DNA from: Alphaproteobacteria bacterium UBA828
GTDB taxonomy: Bacteria > Pseudomonadota > Alphaproteobacteria > UBA828
Assembly: GCA_002296185.1 (NCBI GenBank)
Contig: DBHM01000013.1
Coordinates: 20,101 to 84,100 of the forward strand
Direction of reading: 5' to 3'
Length of the DNA stretch: 64,000 nucleotides
Both the position numbers and the translations under genes were made by a program. The notes under the pieces were generated by a model. The model saw only the letters and a program-made list of their open reading frames with translations, was not told the origin of the DNA and searched no databases. Shown here piece after piece: positions 38,210 to 48,255 of the stretch (positions within the stretch are counted from its first letter, which is position 1; each line of letters begins with the position of its first letter).

Positions 38210-39016
38210 ATGTCATACAACCTTGATACAAGCACAGAAAAACTTAAAGCCTCTATTGACGGCCCTATAGCTTTAATTACATTTAATAAACCCTCGAAAC
38301 ATAATGCAATTTGTACAGAAATGTGGAGGTCTTTGAGTAGAACAATTGAGATCTTTGAGAATAATCACGAAGTAAGAGTCATAATATTAAAAGGCGCAGG
38401 GAACAGATCCTTTGTTTCAGGCGCAGATATATCTGAATTTGAAAATACTCGTACCGGACCTGAGGCTGTTGCTTCTTACGATCAGTTATCTGAAGGCGCT
38501 ACTGATCAGGTATATGAATGTAACAAACCCACTATCGCGATGATTAACGGATACTGTATGGGAGGGGGGTTAGGTATAGCCGTAGCATGCGATTTAAGAA
38601 TTGCTTCAAATAAATCCTTATTTAGTATACCTGCAGCAAAACTAGGGCTTGGTTACCGAGCTAAGAGTTTAAGTAGACTTATAAATCTAGTTGGTCCATC
38701 ATTTGCGAGAGAGATTATGATTACGGCCAATAAATTTGATGGAAATAATGCTCTTCAAATGGGATTAATTAATAGACTCTTACCTGAAGAAGAACTTATG
38801 TCTTACACTTTAGATTGCGCTAAAAATATAAGTATTAACGCGCCCTTAACTATTTTTGCAGCACGACAAGCAATTAAATCCTTTGTTGACCAAAATTCGC
38901 CGAAGAACTTAAGCTACCTTGATGAACTAGTAAATAATTGCTTTTCTAGTAATGATTATAATGAAGGAAGAGATGCCTTCAGAAATAAAAAAGAACCTAA
39001 ATTCCAAGGTAAATAG
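38210..39016 (+). CDS. Enoyl-CoA hydratase/isomerase family protein, altered active site
   Basis: Crotonase-fold protein, 268 residues. The oxyanion-hole parts are SFVSGADISEFE near 65-76 and INGYCMGGGLGIAVACDLRIAS near 111-132. The segment that normally holds the catalytic glutamate reads IPAAKLGLGYRAKSLSRL, with alanine where P-E is usual, so classical hydration is unlikely. Other crotonase reactions on acyl-CoA are possible. It lies 54 bases after hisN and 32 bases before the GloB-like gene. Confidence 0.9.
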   Translation: MSYNLDTSTEKLKASIDGPIALITFNKPSKHNAICTEMWRSLSRTIEIFENNHEVRVIILKGAGNRSFVSGADISEFENTRTGPEAVASYDQLSEGATDQVYECNKPTIAMINGYCMGGGLGIAVACDLRIASNKSLFSIPAAKLGLGYRAKSLSRLINLVGPSFAREIMITANKFDGNNALQMGLINRLLPEEELMSYTLDCAKNISINAPLTIFAARQAIKSFVDQNSPKNLSYLDELVNNCFSSNDYNEGRDAFRNKKEPKFQGK

Positions 39017-39048
39017 AAATAGATCTAGATAAAACTTTAGGAAAAAAA

Positions 39049-39840
39049 ATGATTGTAAAACAATTATGGATTGGTAATAACTTAAGAAATTTTAACTATC
39101 TTTTAGTCTGCCCCAATTCGGGAGAGACCGCAGCTATTGACCCCTTAGATCATTTAAGGTGCCTTCAAACAGCAAAAGAAAATGGCTGGGATATCACTAA
39201 AGTAATTAATACTCATGAGCACCAAGATCATATTGCAGGAAATAAAAAAGTTATAGACTCAACTGGAGCAACTTTGTTTGCCCCTCATGGGGCAAAGAAT
39301 AGCATACCAAATATAGATGTTGGGCTCAAGGCGGGTGATACTATTAAGATTGGAACAAGTGTAGAGCTTGAAGTTCTTAATACTCCAGGACATACCATGA
39401 GTCACATCAGTATGCTTTCACATACAGATCAACCAGCATTAATCTGTGGTGATACATTATTCAATGCCGGAGCAGGAAATTGTATAAATGGAGGGCACCC
39501 AGCTGAACTTTTTAAAACGTTTGTCGAACAGTTGTATAAACTACCGGATAATACCCAGGTTTTTCCTGGTCATGAATATATAATAAGTAATCTTGAATTT
39601 ACATTGGATAGAGAACCGCACAATGAAGAGGCACGTGATCTTCTCAATGAACTCCAAGGACAAGATCTGAATAATGCAAAAGTCACAACTCTTGGTCTTG
39701 AAAAAAAGATAAATACTTTTTTTCGCCTACAAAATCCAGAGTTACTAGAAAAACTAAAAACTGAATTTCCTGAACTAGGCAAAAACCCAAACCTAAAGGA
39801 AGTATTTATAAAATTACGCGAGCTACGTAATACTTGGTAA
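39049..39840 (+). CDS. GloB-like metallo-beta-lactamase fold hydrolase
   Basis: Hydroxyacylglutathione-hydrolase-like enzyme, 263 residues. The metal motif THEHQDH is at 55-61, with PGHTMSHIS and CGDTLFNAGAG following, then FPGHEYI. The C-terminal helical region with EEARDLLNEL is the glyoxalase II substrate domain. Glyoxalase II normally cleaves S-lactoylglutathione; other thioesters are possible. Converges on the nitroreductase gene with ten bases between. Confidence 0.88.
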   Translation: MIVKQLWIGNNLRNFNYLLVCPNSGETAAIDPLDHLRCLQTAKENGWDITKVINTHEHQDHIAGNKKVIDSTGATLFAPHGAKNSIPNIDVGLKAGDTIKIGTSVELEVLNTPGHTMSHISMLSHTDQPALICGDTLFNAGAGNCINGGHPAELFKTFVEQLYKLPDNTQVFPGHEYIISNLEFTLDREPHNEEARDLLNELQGQDLNNAKVTTLGLEKKINTFFRLQNPELLEKLKTEFPELGKNPNLKEVFIKLRELRNTW

Positions 39841-39850
39841 TCATAAATTA

Positions 39851-40522
39851 CTAAAAGCCTAAAAACCTAGTAAATTCGTTTACTTTCTGCCTGCCAGGTC
39901 TAAATGTGTTAGCAACTTCATTTTTATCTTCATAACCAATCGCTAAACCACAAATAAGAATTTCTGATTCAGGTATGGGTAAAACCTTCCTTACTAATTC
40001 ATGGTGATAAACCCACGCGGCTTGAGGACAAGTCTCAAGTCCAAAACCTCTTGAAGAAATCATGATATTTTGAATAAACATGCCACAATCTAACCAACTA
40101 CCTAGCTCAAGATCATTATCCATTGTAAAAAACAAGCCTACTGGTGCTCCAAACAAGTCATAATTTTTTAGTTGTTGCTTGAAGGCTTTATCTCTTTCAC
40201 CCTTACTTATGCCTAATGTTGAATAAAGCCCCCATCCTGTTTCACGACGTCTAGTTAAATATGGCTCGCGCCACTTAACTGGATAGTACTGATATTGTGG
40301 AGTTTCATCATTTGGGTTTTTTTCTAAGCCTGAAGTTACTTCATCACACAAACGATCTCTATATAATCCAGATACAGCATATACTTTCCAGGGCTGTATA
40401 TTACTCCCTGATGGAGCCCATGATGAGTCCTCAATTATTTTTTCAATAATTTCCTTAGATACAGGATCTGATAAAAACCCCCGGACAGATCTTCGGCCCT
40501 TAATAGCATCATTAATATTCAT
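39851..40522 (-). CDS. Nitroreductase family protein
   Basis: FMN-dependent NAD(P)H oxidoreductase of the nitroreductase fold, 223 residues. The FMN-binding N terminus RRSVRGF near 10-16, APSGSNIQPW near 36-45 and the C-terminal LAIGYED are characteristic. Natural substrate unknown; quinones, nitroaromatics, enones or 3-hydroxypropanal-like compounds are handled by relatives. Single gene, with the AEC transporter 67 bases upstream on the same strand. Confidence 0.92.
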   Translation of the reverse strand: MNINDAIKGRRSVRGFLSDPVSKEIIEKIIEDSSWAPSGSNIQPWKVYAVSGLYRDRLCDEVTSGLEKNPNDETPQYQYYPVKWREPYLTRRRETGWGLYSTLGISKGERDKAFKQQLKNYDLFGAPVGLFFTMDNDLELGSWLDCGMFIQNIMISSRGFGLETCPQAAWVYHHELVRKVLPIPESEILICGLAIGYEDKNEVANTFRPGRQKVNEFTRFLGF

Positions 40523-40589
40523 TTTTTTACCTTTAATTGATATCGATAAATATTTTTAAAGAGTAATATTTTTTTATAAAGAAAGTGAA

Positions 40590-41525
40590 CTAGGAAGTTA
40601 AAAGCATTATTATTATAGAAAGTGTAAACACAGAAAACCCTGTAGTCACTACTACTGCAGCAGACGATTCCTCAACGCTCACTTTGTAACGTTCTGATAT
40701 CACAAATGCTGTAGCGCCAAGTGGAGTAGCTGCCATTAAAACAGCCATTGATCCCCACACTAAATCAAGTGGGAAAACCCATGTTACCAAAAACCAGACA
40801 ATTACAGGAAAAAATAGCAGCTTTACTATACTCAACAAGGCTAAGCGTAATAACAAACGACTAATAGCAGCCTGAGAAACAAATAAACCAATAGCAAATA
40901 AAGCACAAGGCCCAGCTGCACCACCTAATATGTCAAGGAATTCTTCTATAAAAGATGGAATACTCACCTCTGATAATGATAATAAAAATCCAATTAAAAC
41001 AGATAATACAATTGGGTTGACTAAGAGAGTCTTGAGGGTACGAAAAGTAATACTTGCAAATCCTCGACCACTATTTCTTGCAACTTCAATAAAAATTGCA
41101 GCCATTGGTATGATCAAAAATGCATTTATAGCAACACTAATACTTGCAGGAACAATTGCTATTTCTCCAAATATTGCTATGCCAAGGGGTATTCCTAAAT
41201 AACCTGTATTTCCATATGTAGAATTTACGGCCCTTATTGTACCGATTTCAATATTATCCCGAAAAATAATCACTGATACTATTGCCGAAATACCCCATAC
41301 AATTACCATCCCTAAACTATATGCAGCAAAAAAATTTCCATTTAATATTTCAGTTATAGGAGAATTTCCAATAGATAAAATTAGAAGCCCAGGTAATGCA
41401 AACATGTAAACAAAGCCGCTTAAAGCCTTAGTGCTTTCAGGTCCTAAAAATTTAAGTTTCCCCGCTAAAAAGCCACAACCTATTAAAGCAAAAATAGGAA
41501 TAACTGTAGTAAATAGAATATCCAT
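40590..41525 (-). CDS. AEC family transporter
   Basis: Auxin-efflux-carrier-type membrane protein, 311 residues with about ten hydrophobic segments. It opens with MDILFTTVIPIFALIGCGFL and has STYGNTGYLGIPLG near 102-115, the conserved crossover segment of the family, and TPLGATAFVIS near the end. Bacterial members move malonate or other organic acids. May be co-transcribed with the nitroreductase. Confidence 0.92.
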   Translation of the reverse strand: MDILFTTVIPIFALIGCGFLAGKLKFLGPESTKALSGFVYMFALPGLLILSIGNSPITEILNGNFFAAYSLGMVIVWGISAIVSVIIFRDNIEIGTIRAVNSTYGNTGYLGIPLGIAIFGEIAIVPASISVAINAFLIIPMAAIFIEVARNSGRGFASITFRTLKTLLVNPIVLSVLIGFLLSLSEVSIPSFIEEFLDILGGAAGPCALFAIGLFVSQAAISRLLLRLALLSIVKLLFFPVIVWFLVTWVFPLDLVWGSMAVLMAATPLGATAFVISERYKVSVEESSAAVVVTTGFSVFTLSIIIMLLTS

Positions 41526-41682
41526 AGTTAGCAGACCTTAAAAAGCTTAAATATAAAGACAAATAGATCTATATTATATGTGAAGTTATCGTGTTAAAAC
41601 TAGTTGATATAAATTTGCTTCTTAAGAAGATATATCAGAATATTTTAATACCAAATAATAAAACTTGTTCTTAGGGTAAATA

Positions 41683-43080
41683 ATGATAGATGAATTAATT
41701 CAGCTAGACGCATGCACTGTGGCAGATGAACTCAAAGCAGGAAACCTAAGTCCCAAAGAGTTAGTTGATGCGTCTGAAAGAAGAATTAATCAAACAGATC
41801 ATATAATAAACGCGATCCCGACAAAGTGTTTTGACCGAGCGCGGTCCTCACTTAAAAGTTTAGATAAATATAATAACCCCCTGAATGGAATTCCAATTGT
41901 AATTAAAGACCTAATGCCTGTAAGTAATGTTCTCACTACTTACGGGTCAAAGATTTTTTCTGATAATATTCCGGATAAATCAGATTCATTAGTTAATAGA
42001 ATTGAAAAATCTGGTGGAGTAATTATGGGAAAATCTAATACTCCAGAATTTGGTGCTGGAGCAAATACATTTAATGAAGTTTTCGGCGCTACATTAAATC
42101 CATGGGATATATCCAAAACATGCGGGGGATCCTCTGGTGGCTCCGCTGTCTCTATTGCAACCGGGCAAGTTTGGTTAGCTCATGGATCAGACCTTGGAGG
42201 TAGCCTAAGGACACCAGCTTCTTTCTGTGGAATTACTGGATTACGACCTAGCCCAGGTCGAGTACCTACTTCATCATCTAATTTACCATTTTCATCATTA
42301 TTTGTTGATGGTCCAATGGGGAGGAATGCAAAAGATGTTGCCTTATTCCTTGATGCAATGTGTGGATTTGACACTCATGATCCCCTTTCCTACCCAAAGC
42401 CTGAACACTCTTATCGTCAAGCCGCAGAAAGAGAAGAACTACCAAAACGTATTGCTTACAGCCCTAACCTCGGCTTTGCACCAGTAGATAAGGAAGTTTC
42501 AGATATATGCGAAAAAACCCTTAAGGTTTTGTCTAGCGGTGGCGCTAAAGTAGAACTTGCATCGCCAAATCTTCAAAAAGCGCGTGAATCTTTTCACACT
42601 TTGCGAGCAGCATATTTCGCAGCAGATAAATACAGCTTATTGGACCAATATCCTGATATTTTAAAACCTGAATTAGTATGGAATATAAAAAAAGGACTTG
42701 AACTGACAGCAAAAGAAATTGGCAAGGCTGAAATTATACGTGCAAATATCTTCAGAAATTTTGTAGAATTTTTTGATACATATGATCTTCTTGTTTGTCC
42801 TACAGCGATAGTACCACCTTTTGATGTCAATATTCGTTACATAGAAAATGTAGGTGATGTATATTTCGACAATTATGTTGACTGGATTGCAATTACTTTT
42901 GTTTTAAGCCTTAGTGCCTGCCCTATCGTTGCCACACCAGCAGGAATAACCAAAAATGGATTACCTGTAGGATTGCAGATACTGGCACCACCTAAACGCG
43001 AGGATATTGCTTTGTCTGCTGCAGCATGGCTAGAATCTCAACTTCAATTAAATAAACTATTACCAATAGACCCAACATAA
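41683..43080 (+). CDS. Amidase signature family hydrolase
   Basis: Amide hydrolase with the Ser-cisSer-Lys triad: K75 (IVIKDLMP), S150 in CGGSSGGS and nucleophile S174 in GSDLGGSLRTP. Spacing (75 and 24) matches the family exactly. Length 465 is typical. No GatC-like partner is adjacent, unlike the second amidase in the window, so it probably acts alone. TAGGG lies before the ATG. It converges on an SDR gene with 14 bases between. Substrate not known. Confidence 0.93.
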   Translation: MIDELIQLDACTVADELKAGNLSPKELVDASERRINQTDHIINAIPTKCFDRARSSLKSLDKYNNPLNGIPIVIKDLMPVSNVLTTYGSKIFSDNIPDKSDSLVNRIEKSGGVIMGKSNTPEFGAGANTFNEVFGATLNPWDISKTCGGSSGGSAVSIATGQVWLAHGSDLGGSLRTPASFCGITGLRPSPGRVPTSSSNLPFSSLFVDGPMGRNAKDVALFLDAMCGFDTHDPLSYPKPEHSYRQAAEREELPKRIAYSPNLGFAPVDKEVSDICEKTLKVLSSGGAKVELASPNLQKARESFHTLRAAYFAADKYSLLDQYPDILKPELVWNIKKGLELTAKEIGKAEIIRANIFRNFVEFFDTYDLLVCPTAIVPPFDVNIRYIENVGDVYFDNYVDWIAITFVLSLSACPIVATPAGITKNGLPVGLQILAPPKREDIALSAAAWLESQLQLNKLLPIDPT

Positions 43081-43094
43081 AACAGGAAAAAGCA

Positions 43095-43850
43095 TTACCA
43101 AGATGACCAACCGCCATCAATTGTAATAGTAGCTCCATGAACAGAATTGGACTCTTCAGAAGCAAGGTATACAGCGGCCCCTGTTAATTCATTTGGATCT
43201 ATATGGCCAACTCCACTGGGAGTTTTAGAAGCTTGCATAATATCATAATCTGGGTCAGCCCTTAAACTAGCATTCATTTCAGTTTTGATATTACCTGGGG
43301 CTATAGCGTTAACATTTATTCCAAATTGCGCCAGCTCCAGACACATAGCTTTAGTCATATTGCCCTGCCCACCTTTCGATGCGCAGTATGCAGAAGAATT
43401 TTGGAAACCAAGATCTGCGGCAATAGACGTAATATTTATTATTTTTCCATAGCCTTTTTTCTTCATAGTAGGAACAACAGACTTTGACATAAAAAAACTT
43501 CCCTTTAAATTTACATCAATCTGCAAATTCCATTCATCTTCACTAGTTTCCTCAATAATTTTTGGAATAAAAACTCCTGCATTGTTTACCAATATATCAA
43601 CTTCACCTAATTGAAGATTAACCTTTTCTACAAGTTTTTTACATTCAATAGGATTACGAATATCTACCTTAAAAGGTGAAGCATTAAAACCATCAATCTC
43701 CAATTCTGAAGCGAGAGATTCTGCACGCTGAAAATTATTTAATCCCAGAATTCCTACTGCAGCACCTTCTTTTGCAAACGTTCTAGCTATAGACTCTCCT
43801 ATACCACGTGAACTACCAGTTATAATAGCAACCCTTCCCTCCAATCGCAT
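43095..43850 (-). CDS. SDR family oxidoreductase
   Basis: Classical short-chain dehydrogenase, about 251 residues. TGSSRGIG near 10-17, NNAGVF near 88-93, the serine in NITSIAAD and YCASKGG as YxxxK near 155-159. The frame opens at a GTG at 43856, but that GTG lies in the GAGGTGG that serves the ATG at 43850. It is 28 bases downstream of the VWA gene on the same strand. Substrate unknown. Confidence 0.92.
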   Translation of the reverse strand: MRLEGRVAIITGSSRGIGESIARTFAKEGAAVGILGLNNFQRAESLASELEIDGFNASPFKVDIRNPIECKKLVEKVNLQLGEVDILVNNAGVFIPKIIEETSEDEWNLQIDVNLKGSFFMSKSVVPTMKKKGYGKIINITSIAADLGFQNSSAYCASKGGQGNMTKAMCLELAQFGINVNAIAPGNIKTEMNASLRADPDYDIMQASKTPSGVGHIDPNELTGAAVYLASEESNSVHGATITIDGGWSSW

Positions 43851-43883
43851 ATCCACCTCACAGTTTCTTTTAAAAAAAATTAA

Positions 43884-45104
43884 TTATTGGTTAATACCTC
43901 TACCTACAATCGAAACTTTCCCGCTTAAAACATTGCTGATATCAATGAGACTTTGCAAATTATGTGCAGGACGGAAATCATCTACAAAAGGTAATATTGT
44001 CCTAATACCTCCTGCCTCAGGTTTAAAATCTTCATATCTTAATAGCGGGTTAAGCCAAATAAGTTTTTTACATGACCTTTGTAATCTAGCAATCTCTTCT
44101 TTAAGAATATTTAGATCATCTCGATCAAGTCCGTCAGTAACTAACAATACAACTGCTCCTTGAGCCAAGACTCTTCTAGACCAGGTAAAGTTAAAAATTC
44201 TTAGACATTCACCTATTCTCGTTCCACCAGACCAATCATTTGCCGCTTCAGAGGTTAGGTCCAAAGCAACATCAACATCGCGATAGTGTAAAAAACGAGT
44301 TATATTAGTAAGACGAGTTCCAAAAATAAAGCTAGAGACTCTATCCATATCATTTGTTATGGCATGAACAAAATGCAAAAACATCCTTGAGTACTGATTC
44401 ATAGAACCTGAAACATCACAAAGGACTACAATTGGTGGCGGCTTTTTAATATGTTTCTTTTTCTTCAGTGGTAAAAGTTCGCCACCAGGACGTAAATTTC
44501 CTCTCAAGGTTGCCCTAAAATCAACCATATGACCACTTTGATCTCCCCTATAACGTCTTGTAAATCTATGACTTATAGGCATTTTTAAAGAAGTAATAGC
44601 TTTTTTAGCTAGATATATCTCTTCAGAACTCATGCTTTCAAAATCCATAGTCTTAATTGCCTCGTCAGGAGAATATGACATAACGATTTTAGTATCATTA
44701 GGCACACCTTCTTTAGACTCCTGTTCTGAATCTAATTCCAAAGCATCTACAATTCTTTGAGAAAGGGAAGTTTCTTCGCTATTATTGTCAGGATTATTAA
44801 TTAGTCCGTGCTCTGGAATATCTGCGATTAATTGCTCGATTAACTTAGGTTTTTGCCAGAATAAAGTGAACGCCTCATGGAAAATTTCATGTTGGTCTCT
44901 TTTATTTACAAAAACGCTATAGAGAGCCCAATAAAAATCTGTGTATCGTCTTGGACTAATGCTCATCACTGCAGAAATTGCATCTAGTATGACTGAAGGA
45001 CCAATCTCAAGCCCCGATGAGCGTAAAGCCCTTCCAAAATGTAGTATATTATTTGCCATGCAACCCTCTAGCTTCAGGTCTGAATATTGGTGAGCTAAAA
45101 TCAT
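43884..45104 (-). CDS. VWA domain protein, CoxE-like
   Basis: CoxE-family protein, 406 residues, with a C-terminal von Willebrand factor A domain: MIDAS motif DVSGS at 230-234, a GGTRIGE threonine site near 290, and VTDGLDRDD near 323. With its MoxR-type ATPase partner it forms a metal-cofactor maturation or remodelling pair; CoxD/CoxE mature the CO dehydrogenase active site. Its ATG overlaps the ATPase stop by four bases. A second start at 45059 (MANNILHFG) is possible and better fits where family similarity begins. No CoxLMS or other molybdenum hydroxylase is in the window. Confidence 0.88.
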   Translation of the reverse strand: MILAHQYSDLKLEGCMANNILHFGRALRSSGLEIGPSVILDAISAVMSISPRRYTDFYWALYSVFVNKRDQHEIFHEAFTLFWQKPKLIEQLIADIPEHGLINNPDNNSEETSLSQRIVDALELDSEQESKEGVPNDTKIVMSYSPDEAIKTMDFESMSSEEIYLAKKAITSLKMPISHRFTRRYRGDQSGHMVDFRATLRGNLRPGGELLPLKKKKHIKKPPPIVVLCDVSGSMNQYSRMFLHFVHAITNDMDRVSSFIFGTRLTNITRFLHYRDVDVALDLTSEAANDWSGGTRIGECLRIFNFTWSRRVLAQGAVVLLVTDGLDRDDLNILKEEIARLQRSCKKLIWLNPLLRYEDFKPEAGGIRTILPFVDDFRPAHNLQSLIDISNVLSGKVSIVGRGINQ

Positions 45105-46036
45105 CTAGTTAAATCCTCTAATTCGAGCTGAGCTCGCCTAAGAATTTCAGGAACTTGACTTTTTTCCGCTATAGATAGTTCTTTTTTATAACGAAAGTAT
45201 GCTTTAAAGGCATTACTAATTTTTTTTGGTTCGAGCTCAAAATTGTCAAGCTCTACGATTATTGATGCCCACTTTTGCTCTTCTAAAGGTGGCATTTCTC
45301 CACCATCAAATTCTTTACGTAAACTGTGTATAAATTTTTTAATTCCATCTGATATAAGTTTATTTGCTTCGGGAATTCTATTAGAGAGAATTTCTTTTTC
45401 GTCATTTATTGATGGCCAATCAACATAATGATATACACACCTACGACGTAAAGCTGAATGCACTTCTCTAGTGTTATTAGATGTAACAATAACTAACGGT
45501 GGCTCAAGAGATTTAACAATACCATATTCAGGTATTGTAAATTGATATTCAGACAAAATTTCAAGAAGAATTGCCTCAAAGGCTGAGTCCGCTCTGTCGA
45601 TTTCGTCAATCAAAAGTATTGGGGAGTTACCATTGCTACCCATTAAAGATTCTAAAAGAGGTCTCTTAATAAGGAATTTATCTGAAAACAAGTTATCTTC
45701 TAATAAATTAGAGTCTTTATGCGAAAATTCAGATAATTTTACCGCTAGTAGTTGGGCCGGATAATTCCAATCATATATTGCTTCGTTAACCCCCAAACCC
45801 TCATAACATTGCAATTTTAATAAGTCACGTCCTAGCTGTTTTGAAAGACTTTTGGCAAGTTCTGTTTTCCCCACACCAGATTTGCCCTCTAAAAGTAATG
45901 GCCTTTTAAGTTTCATTGAGAGAAGTAAAGAAGTTGCTAAACCCTTATTAGCAACATAACCTTCTTTACTAAGAAGATTGAGAACATCATCAACTGTTTC
46001 AGGAAAGTTACTATTTTTTTTTATAATTTTCTCCAA
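45101..46036 (-). CDS. MoxR-type AAA+ ATPase, CoxD-like
   Basis: AAA+ ATPase of 311 residues. Walker A is GKSGVGKT at 51-58, Walker B LLIDEIDRAD near 143-152, then a sensor-1 asparagine in IVTSNNTREV and the arginine-rich ALRRRC. The size and the coupling to a CoxE-like VWA gene place it with CoxD rather than with larger MoxR proteins. It presumably acts as a chaperone for a metalloenzyme encoded elsewhere. The 170 bases upstream hold no gene. Confidence 0.9.
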   Translation of the reverse strand: MEKIIKKNSNFPETVDDVLNLLSKEGYVANKGLATSLLLSMKLKRPLLLEGKSGVGKTELAKSLSKQLGRDLLKLQCYEGLGVNEAIYDWNYPAQLLAVKLSEFSHKDSNLLEDNLFSDKFLIKRPLLESLMGSNGNSPILLIDEIDRADSAFEAILLEILSEYQFTIPEYGIVKSLEPPLVIVTSNNTREVHSALRRRCVYHYVDWPSINDEKEILSNRIPEANKLISDGIKKFIHSLRKEFDGGEMPPLEEQKWASIIVELDNFELEPKKISNAFKAYFRYKKELSIAEKSQVPEILRRAQLELEDLTR

Positions 46037-46206
46037 AAAACCTAATCTCCCGATATCCTAATAATATAAAGTTTCTTAATGGTGTCTATTTATCTTACTA
46101 TAAAGTCAAAGAATTTTTCCTAAAGTATTTCGTACATATTTATATAATTAATTTAAAATATAAATTGATCAGGCTTTAGAGATAAAAACATATACTTAGA
46201 ATATTT

Positions 46207-46779
46207 GTGAAAGGTATAAAAAGTAACATGAAACGGAATACTATAAAAATATATAAACACGAGGAACTCAACTCACAACAGAATTCTATTTACAATACTA
46301 TATTAAAAGGAAAACGTGGAGAAGTCCCTGATCTTTTTATGGCTCTAATGCATAACCCGAGTCTTGCAGAAAAAACTCAATCTCTTGGAACTGAACTAAG
46401 ATACGAAACAAGCCTAGATCCCAGGTTAACAGAATTATCCATTTTACTTATAGCAGATTTTTTAAACTGCCCATATGAATGGCACTACCATGAACCTGAA
46501 GCGCTTAAAGCTGGTGTTAAACAAAAAGATATAGAGTCAATTAAGCAAAAAAGTAGGCCTGACTTTGTTAATAAAGAAGAAAAAACTATTTACAGTTTTA
46601 CAAATGAAGCAATACAAAATAGATCTATTTGCGATGAAACATATAATCAAGCAGTCGAAATATTTGGTGAGCGCGGCGTAGTAGAACTAACATCCTTGAT
46701 TGGTTACTATAGCATGCTTGCTCTCATACTAAATGAGCATAGGGTTCCGGTCCCTCAAAATGATGAAAATAAAAAATAA
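46207..46779 (+). CDS. Carboxymuconolactone decarboxylase (AhpD)-like protein
   Basis: All-helical AhpD/CMD-like protein, 190 residues. The segment LTELSILLIADFLNCPYEWHYHEPEALKAG-type pattern (around residues 78-108) matches the family helix pair, with a histidine in YEWHYHEP. Only one cysteine is seen there, not the CxxC of AhpD peroxidases, so a peroxidase role is unlikely. The start could be GTG 46207 or ATG 46228; neither has a well-spaced ribosome site. Function unknown. Confidence 0.8.
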   Translation: MKGIKSNMKRNTIKIYKHEELNSQQNSIYNTILKGKRGEVPDLFMALMHNPSLAEKTQSLGTELRYETSLDPRLTELSILLIADFLNCPYEWHYHEPEALKAGVKQKDIESIKQKSRPDFVNKEEKTIYSFTNEAIQNRSICDETYNQAVEIFGERGVVELTSLIGYYSMLALILNEHRVPVPQNDENKK

Positions 46780-46823
46780 AATAACCTTAATTTAAATAGT
46801 CTTAATATCTTTATACTCAGCAC

Positions 46824-46856
46824 AAAAAATGGGGCCTATCAAAGTGATAGACCCCA
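46824..46856 (-). terminator. Rho-independent terminator of the LivK-like gene
   Basis: On the minus strand a ten-base stem GGGGTCTATC / GATAGGCCCC (one G:T pair) with a five-base loop is followed by ATTTTTTG. It begins 24 bases after the stop of the binding-protein gene. A GC-rich stem followed directly by a T-run is the textbook form. Confidence 0.88.
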
Positions 46857-46879
46857 CAGTTCGATATATAAATATATTT

Positions 46880-48094
46880 TTATTTAGCTACGTAATCATA
46901 TTCTTTACCAAACAGAACCTTTAGTGGAACTGGCTCAGTAATTGTCCAACTACCTACGACAGCTGGTTTACCATTTGTAGTTTCCACAATTAGATAAGGT
47001 GCACGATTTTGATGGTGCAACTCACTTGTGAAGGTCCTTGTTCCAACCAATACAGGCTCATCACGGAATGTCTCAAGGGCAGCTACAACTGCGTCCCCAT
47101 CAAACGTTCCAGCTTTTTCAACTGCTTTAGCCCACATTTCAATAAGCACATATCCTGGATATACGTATTGGCTATCTGGAGCTTTACCAGTCAAAGCCTC
47201 AAACTTCTTATTGAAGTCTAATACTGCTTGTCTTGGATCGTCCCCATAAATAGAAGCCTGCTCTGGAACATAATGACCAGAAAGATTAGGTACAGTTCCT
47301 AGCCAGTAATCACCAGTCATAGATGATCCACCGCCAATAGCACTATTGATTCCAGCAGCACGAATTTGCTTAATTGCCATTGCACCACCAGGATTGTATG
47401 AGCAAATTTCGATTACATCTGGCTCCTTTGATAGAGCTTTGATGCGATCAACCTGAGTTTGAATACTTGGATCTTCATTGAGGAACACATCGTGTCCTAG
47501 TATTTCGTATCCTAACCTTTTTGCCATCCAGTCAAATCCGTAACAAATACCTTTGTTATATTCAATGACTTCATCAAGAAGGATATAAGCAGTTCTCCAA
47601 CCCTTTTCTTTGTAACCCCACTCAGCAATAGCAGCACCTTGCACAGCAGCTAATACAGAACTTGAGAAAGAATGCTTACCTACGCCTTGAATTCCAGCTA
47701 ACACTGACTCAGCACAAAGGAAAATAGAAATCTTTCCTTCACGTTCAGCAGCAAGAGCTGCTGGTGCACCAAAATCATAGTCACAATCAACAGCTAAAGC
47801 TATTGCACCCTGACCAAGTAACTGAGCGCCGGATTTAGCACTTTCAGCACGGTCAGTTTTCGTATCAGAAAATATAGGTACAATTTTCTTACCTAATAGA
47901 CCGCCTTTAGAATTTATATCTTCAATGGCGATTAATGCCGCACTAGTTGATGGGCCACTATAGGCTTGCAACCAACCAGTTTCTGCAGCAGCAAAACCAA
48001 ATTTAACCTCATGATCGTCAGCTTTTACTGACTGTGTAGCGACTGCACCAAGAGCAATAATGCCAGCTGCAGCCATAGCTATATACTTCTTCAT
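46880..48094 (-). CDS. Branched-chain-amino-acid-type ABC substrate-binding protein
   Basis: Type I periplasmic binding protein (LivJ/LivK family), about 404 residues. A Sec signal MKKYIAMAAAGIIALGA ends near VKADD. The mature protein has FSDTKTDRAESAKSG near residue 75 and the two-lobed family pattern. The frame reaches back to 48139, but GGGAGG stands before the ATG at 48094. It is transcribed away from the LivG-LivF-LivH-LivM genes, with its own strong terminator. Ligand may be an amino acid, amide, urea-like or aromatic compound; not decidable. Confidence 0.92.
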   Translation of the reverse strand: MKKYIAMAAAGIIALGAVATQSVKADDHEVKFGFAAAETGWLQAYSGPSTSAALIAIEDINSKGGLLGKKIVPIFSDTKTDRAESAKSGAQLLGQGAIALAVDCDYDFGAPAALAAEREGKISIFLCAESVLAGIQGVGKHSFSSSVLAAVQGAAIAEWGYKEKGWRTAYILLDEVIEYNKGICYGFDWMAKRLGYEILGHDVFLNEDPSIQTQVDRIKALSKEPDVIEICSYNPGGAMAIKQIRAAGINSAIGGGSSMTGDYWLGTVPNLSGHYVPEQASIYGDDPRQAVLDFNKKFEALTGKAPDSQYVYPGYVLIEMWAKAVEKAGTFDGDAVVAALETFRDEPVLVGTRTFTSELHHQNRAPYLIVETTNGKPAVVGSWTITEPVPLKVLFGKEYDYVAK

Positions 48095-48255
48095 TAATAA
48101 ACCTCCCAAATGTATTAGGCTTTTTGACCTAAAATACACAAAAAAAGAATAATAGCGCCCTTAAAAGCGCCAACAATTAAATTATGAACTCATATTTAAG
48201 CAGTGCTGTCTATGAAAAACTAGACTTATTAACAATAAATATGACAACTTTCACA

